This document shows positions 20,298-25,327 of a stretch of DNA of 25,327 nucleotides, piece after piece (the stretch's first letter is position 1; each line of letters opens with the position of its first letter). Both the position numbers and the translations under genes were made by a program. The notes under the pieces were generated by a model that saw nothing but the letters and a program-made list of their open reading frames with translations, had not been told where the DNA came from and did no database searches. Source of the stretch: Nemertoderma westbladi (lineage: Eukaryota > Xenacoelomorpha > Nemertodermatida > Nemertodermatidae); assembly GCA_032718475.1 (NCBI GenBank), contig JAUCBJ010001530.1, positions 1 to 25,327 on the forward strand, given 5' to 3'.

Positions 20298-20612
20298 CTA
20301 GATGCTGGTCCCGTGAGTCAGACCAACTAGATACTGGTCCCATGAGTCAGACCAACTAGATGCTGGTCCCATGAGTCAGACCAACTAGATGCTGGTTCCA
20401 TGAGTCAGACCAACTAGATGCTGGTCCCATGAGTCAGACCAACTAGATGCTGGTCCCGTGAGTCAGACCAACTAGATGCTTGTCCCGTGAGTCAGACCAA
20501 CTAGATGCTGGTCCCGTGAGTCAGACCAACTAGATGCTGGTCCCATGAGTCAGACCAACTAGATGCTGGTCCCGTGAGTCAGACTAACTAGATGCTGGTC
20601 CCGTGAGTCAGA
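20298..20612 (+). repeat. 29-bp repeat, 11 units, each with TGAGTCA
   Basis: Eleven nearly identical units, CTAGATGCTGGTCCC then ATGAGTCAGACCAA (or GTGAGTCA). TGAGTCA lies at 20314-20320 and at every 29 bases to 20604-20610, all eleven perfect. Each unit also contains TGGTC and GACCA, able to form a 5-bp stem around a 10-base loop. The array abuts the 17-bp array on the left and the 45-bp array on the right without spacer. Confidence 0.93.
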
Positions 20613-23600
20613 CATTCCTACCGACCGTCTCGCAGCTAAATGGAGCAATAATAAACACATTCCTACTGACCGACTTGCAGCTAAATGGAGCGATAATAAA
20701 CACATTCCAACTGACCGTCTCGCAGCTAAATGGAGCAATAATAAACACATTCCTACTGACCGTCACGCAGCTAAATGGAGCAATAATAAACACATTCCTA
20801 CTGACCGTCACGCAGCTAAATGGATCAATAATAAACACATTCCTACTGACCGACTCGCAGCTAAATGGAGCGATAATAAACACATTCCTACAGACCATCT
20901 CGCAGCTAAATGGAGCAATAATAAACACATTCCTACTGACTGTCTGGCAGCTAAATGGAGCAATAAAAAACACATTCCTACTGACCGTCTCGCAGCTAAA
21001 TGGAGCAATAAAAAACACACTCCTACTGACCGTCTGGCAGCTAAATGGAGCAATAAAAAACACATTCCTACTGACCGTCACGCAGCTAAATGGAGCAATA
21101 ATAAACACATTCCTACTGACAGTCTCGCAGCTAAATGGAGCAATAATAAACACATTCCTACTGACCGTCTCGCAGTTAAATGGAGCAATAATAAACACAT
21201 TCCTACTGACTGTCTGGCAGCTAAATGGAGCAATAAAAAACACATTCCTACTGACCGTCTCGCAGTAAATGGAGAAATAATAAACACATTCCTACCGACC
21301 GTCTCGCAGCTGAATGGAGCAATAATAAACACATTCCTACTGACCGTCTCGCAGCTAAATGGAGAAATAATAAACAGATTCCTACTGACTGTCTGGCAGC
21401 TAAATGGAGCAATAAAAAACACATTCCTACTGACCGTCTCGCAGTAAATGGAGCAATAATAAACACATTCCTACTGACCGTCTCACAGCTAAATGGAGCA
21501 ATAAAAAACACATTCCTACTGACCGTCTCGCAGCTAAATGGAGCAATAATAAACACATTCCTACTGACCGACTTGCAGCTAAATGGAGAAATAATAAACA
21601 CATTCCTACTGACCGTCTCACAGCTAAATGGAGCAATAAAAAACACATTCTTACTGACCGTCTCGCAGCTAAATGGAGCAATAATAAACACATTCCTACT
21701 GACCGCCTCGCAGCTAAATGGAGCGATAATAAACACATTCCTACAGACCACCTCGCAGCTAAATGGAGCAATAATAAACACATTCCTACTGACCGCCTCG
21801 CAGCTAAATGGAGCAATAATAAACATATTCCTACTGACCGTCTCGCAGCTAAATGGAGCAATAATAAACACATTCCTACTGACCGTCTGGCAGCTAAATG
21901 GAGCAATAAAAAACACATTCCTACTGACCGCCTCGCAGCTAAATGGAGCGAAAATAAACACATTCCTACTGACCGTCTCATAGCTAAATGGAGCAATAAT
22001 AAACACATTCCTACTGACCGTCTCGCAGCTAAATGGAGCAATAATAAACACATTACTACTGACCGACTCGCAGCTAAATGGAGCGATAATAAACACATTC
22101 CTACAGACCATCTCGCAGCTAAATGGAGCAATAATAAACACATTCCTACTGACCGCCTCGCAGCTAAATGGAGCAATAATAAACATATTCCTACTGACCG
22201 TCTCGCAGCTAAATGGAGCAATAATAAACACATTCCTACTGACCGTCTGGCAGCTAAATGGAGCAATAATAAACTCATTCTTACCGACCGTCTCGCAGCT
22301 AAATGGAGAAATAATAAACAGATTCCTACTGACTGTCTCGCAGCTAAATGGAGCGATAATAAACACATTCCAACTGACCGTCTGGCAGCTAAATGGAGCA
22401 ATAAAAAACACATTCCTACTGACCGTCTTGCAGCTAAATGGAGCAATAATAAACTCATTCTTACCGACCGTCTCGCAGCTAAATGGAGAAATAATAAACA
22501 GATTCCTACTGACTGTCTCGCAGCTAAATGGAGCGATAATAAACACATTCCAACTGACCGTCTCGCAGCTAAATGGAGCAATAATAAACACATTCCTACT
22601 GACTGTCTGGCAGCTAAATGGAGCAATAAAAAACACATTCCTACTGACCGTCTCGCAGCTAAATGGAGCGATAATAAACACATTCCAACTGACCGTCTCG
22701 CAGCTAAATGGAGCAATAATAAACACATTCCTACTGACCGTCTGGCAGCTAAATGGAGCAATAATAAACACATTCCTACTGACCGACTCGCAGCTAAATG
22801 GAGCGATAATAAACACATTCCAACTGACCGTCTCGCAGCTAAATGGAGAAATAATAAACACATTCCTACTGACCGTCTCGCAGCTAAATGGAGCAATAAT
22901 AAACACATTCCTACTGACCGTCTCGCAGCTAAATGGAGCAATAATAAACACATTCCTACTGACTGTCTGTCAGCTAAATGGAGCAATAATAAACACATTC
23001 CTACTGACCGTCTCGCAGCTAAATGGAGCAATAATAAACACATTCCTACTGACTGTCTGTCAGCTAAATGGAGCAATAATAAACACATTCCTACTGACCG
23101 TCTCGCAGCTAAATGGAGCAATAATAAACACATTCCTACTGACCGTCTCGCAGCTAAATGGAGCAATAATAAACACATTCCTACTGACCGCCTCGCAGCT
23201 AAATGGAGAAATAATAAACACATTCCTACTGACCGTCTCGCAGCTAAATGGAGCAATAATAAACACATTCCTACTGACCGTCTCGCAGCTAAATGGAGCA
23301 ATAATAAACACATTCCTACTGACCGCCTCGCAGCTAAATGGAGCGATAATAAACACATTCCTACTGACCGTCTCGCAGCTAAATGGAGCAATAATAAACA
23401 CATTCCTACTGACCGCCTCGCAGCTAAATGGAGCAATAATAAACACATTCCTACTGACCGTCTCGCAGCTAAATGGAGCAATAATAAACACATTCCTACT
23501 GACCGTCTGGCAGCTAAATGGAGCAATAAAAAACACATTCCTACTGACCGTCTGGCAGCTAAATGGAGCGAAAATAAACACATTCCTACTGACCGTCTCA

Positions 23601-25327
23601 TAGCTAAATGGAGCAATAATAAACACATTCCTACTGACCGTCTCGCAGCTAAATGGAGCAATAATAAACACATTCCTACTGACCGACTCGCAGCTAAATG
23701 GAGCGATAATAAACACATTCCTACAGACCATCTCGCAGCTAAATGGAGCAATAATAAACACATTCCTACTGACCGCCTCGCAGCTAAATGGAGCAATAAT
23801 AAACACATTCCTACTGACCGTCTCGCAGCTAAATGGAGCAATAATAAACACATTCCTACTGACCGTCTCGCAGCTAAATGGAGCAATAATAAACACATTC
23901 CTACTGACCGCCTCGCAGCTAAATGGAGCAATAATAAACACATTCCTACTGACCGTCTCGCAGCTAAATGGAGCAATAATAAACACATTCCTACTGACCG
24001 TCTCGCAGCTAAATGGAGCAATAATAAACACATTCCTACTGACCGCCTCGCAGCTAAATGGAGCAATAATAAACACATTCCTACTGACCGTCTCGCAGCT
24101 AAATGGAGCAATAATAAACACATTCCTACTGACCGTCTCGCAGCTAAATGGAGCAATAATAAACACATTCCTACTGACCGTCTCGCAGCTAAATGGAGCA
24201 ATAATAAACACATTCCTACTGACCGCCTCGCAGCTAAATGGAGCAATAATAAACACATTCCTACTGACCGTCTCGCAGCTAAATGGAGCAATAATAAACA
24301 CATTCCTACTGACCGTCTCGCAGCTAAATGGAGCAATAAAAAACACATTCCTACTGACCGTCTTGCAGCTAAATGGAGCAATAATAAACTCATTCTTACC
24401 GACCGTCTCGCAGCTAAATGGAGAAATAATAAACAGATTCCTACTGACTGTCTCGCAGCTAAATGGAGCGATAATAAACACATTCCAACTGACCGTCTCG
24501 CAGCTAAATGGAGCAATAATAAACACATTCCTACTGACCGTCTCGCAGCTAAATGGAGCAATAATAAACACATTCCTACTGACCGTCTCGCAGCTAAATG
24601 GAGCGATAATAAACACATTCCAACTGACCGTCTCGCAGCTAAATGGAGCAATAATAAACACATTCCTACTGACCGTCTGGCAGCTAAATGGAGCAATAAT
24701 AAACACATTCCTACTGACCGACTCGCAGCTAAATGGAGCAATAATAAACACATTCCTACTGACCGTCTCGCAGCTAAATGGAGCAATAATAAACACATTC
24801 CTACTGACCGTCTCGCAGCTAAATGGAGCAATAATAAACACATTCCTACTGACCGTCTGCAGCTAAATGGAGCAATAATAAACTCATTCTTACCGACCGT
24901 CTCGCAGCTAAATGGAGAAATAATAAACAGATTCCTACTGACCGTCTCGCAGCTAAATGGAGCGATAATAAACACATTCCAACTGACCGTCTCGCAGCTA
25001 AATGGAGCAATAATAAACACATTCCTACTGACTGTCTGGCAGCTAAATGGAGCAATAAAAAACACATTCCTACTGACCGTCTCGCAGCTAAATGGAGCAA
25101 TAATAAACACATTCCTACTGACCGTCTCGCAGCTAAATGGAGCAATAATAAACACATTCCTACTGACCGACTTGCAGCTAAATGGAGCAATAATAAACAC
25201 ATTCATACTGACCGCCTCGCAGCTAAATGGAGCAATAATAAACACATTCCTACTGACCGTCACCCAGCTAAATGGAGCAATAATAAACACATTCATACTG
25301 ACCGCCTCGCAGCTAAATGGAGAATAA
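20613..25327 (+). repeat. 45-bp satellite array, ~105 units, continues past window
   Basis: The unit is CATTCCTACTGACCGTCTCG followed by CAGCTAAATGGAGC and AATAATAAACA. Single-base losses (for example CGCAGTAAATGG near 21264 and 21446, and GTCTGCAG near 24857) shift register locally. Variant units cluster: AAACTCATTC occurs at 22271, 22451, 24386 and 24880, and the run of units around it is repeated, so blocks of units have been copied. The unit has no stop in several frames and gives open frames up to about 1,290 codons, for example minus 21427-25296 with a LLLLHLAARRSVGMC repeat. I treat none as genes. Each unit carries AATAAA and CATTCC on the plus strand. Confidence 0.96.

Noticed and set aside
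9170-20612. CRISPR array
   Set aside because: Regular repeats, but the units are contiguous with no unique spacers, and the DNA is eukaryotic with no cas genes.
20603-25296. Long ORFs with QLNGAIINTFLLTVS, FIIAPFSCETVSRNV and LLLLHLAARRSVGMC repeats
   Set aside because: Three overlapping frames on both strands are open over the same DNA, as expected for a 45-bp stop-free tandem unit. No start context or unique domain is present.

Overview
This is eukaryotic, almost certainly invertebrate-animal, genomic DNA. It is gene-poor, AT-rich between features, and dominated by tandem satellites and a non-LTR retrotransposon. The one convincing cellular gene is an animal-type ARF GTPase-activating protein with two PH domains (ADAP/centaurin-alpha family). 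No bacterial gene layout, operon or CRISPR-like array is present. I cannot fix the species; an arthropod or other invertebrate is plausible but not shown.

Layout. 1-809: 3' end of a LINE reverse-transcriptase ORF with its short 3' UTR and a (TAG)n tail. 810-2476: about 30 copies of a 56-bp G-rich minisatellite. 2477-3114: AT-rich spacer. 3115-4239 (minus): intact single-exon ADAP-like gene of 374 codons. 4240-5243: AT-rich upstream region holding a tight cluster of palindromes at 4653-4691. 5244-7888: a 15-bp minisatellite interrupted by a 5'-truncated, frameshifted second copy of the same LINE (about 5395-7512). 7889-9064: AT-rich spacer with a G-rich heptamer repeat and small repeats. 9065-9129: a tRNA-like sequence (SINE head or tRNA pseudogene). 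About 9170-17190: an 8-kb array of a 36-bp satellite with nested higher-order duplications. 17191-18313: spacer with a G21 run. 18314-20297: a 17-bp CpG-rich satellite. 20298-20612: eleven copies of a 29-bp repeat. 20613-25327: about 105 copies of a 45-bp repeat running off the window end.

Three arrays (36, 45 and 15 bp) have unit lengths divisible by three and units free of stops in several frames, so they produce very long open frames (up to about 1,290 codons). These are by-products of the repeats and are not annotated as genes.

The most interesting structure is the repeat landscape. Six unrelated satellite families lie within 25 kb, three of them joined directly end to end. The 36-bp unit carries a UUCG-type hairpin and a match to the pol III A-box, and it sits just downstream of a tRNA-like sequence that may be its source. 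The ADAP-like gene is intronless, although vertebrate ADAP genes have many exons.
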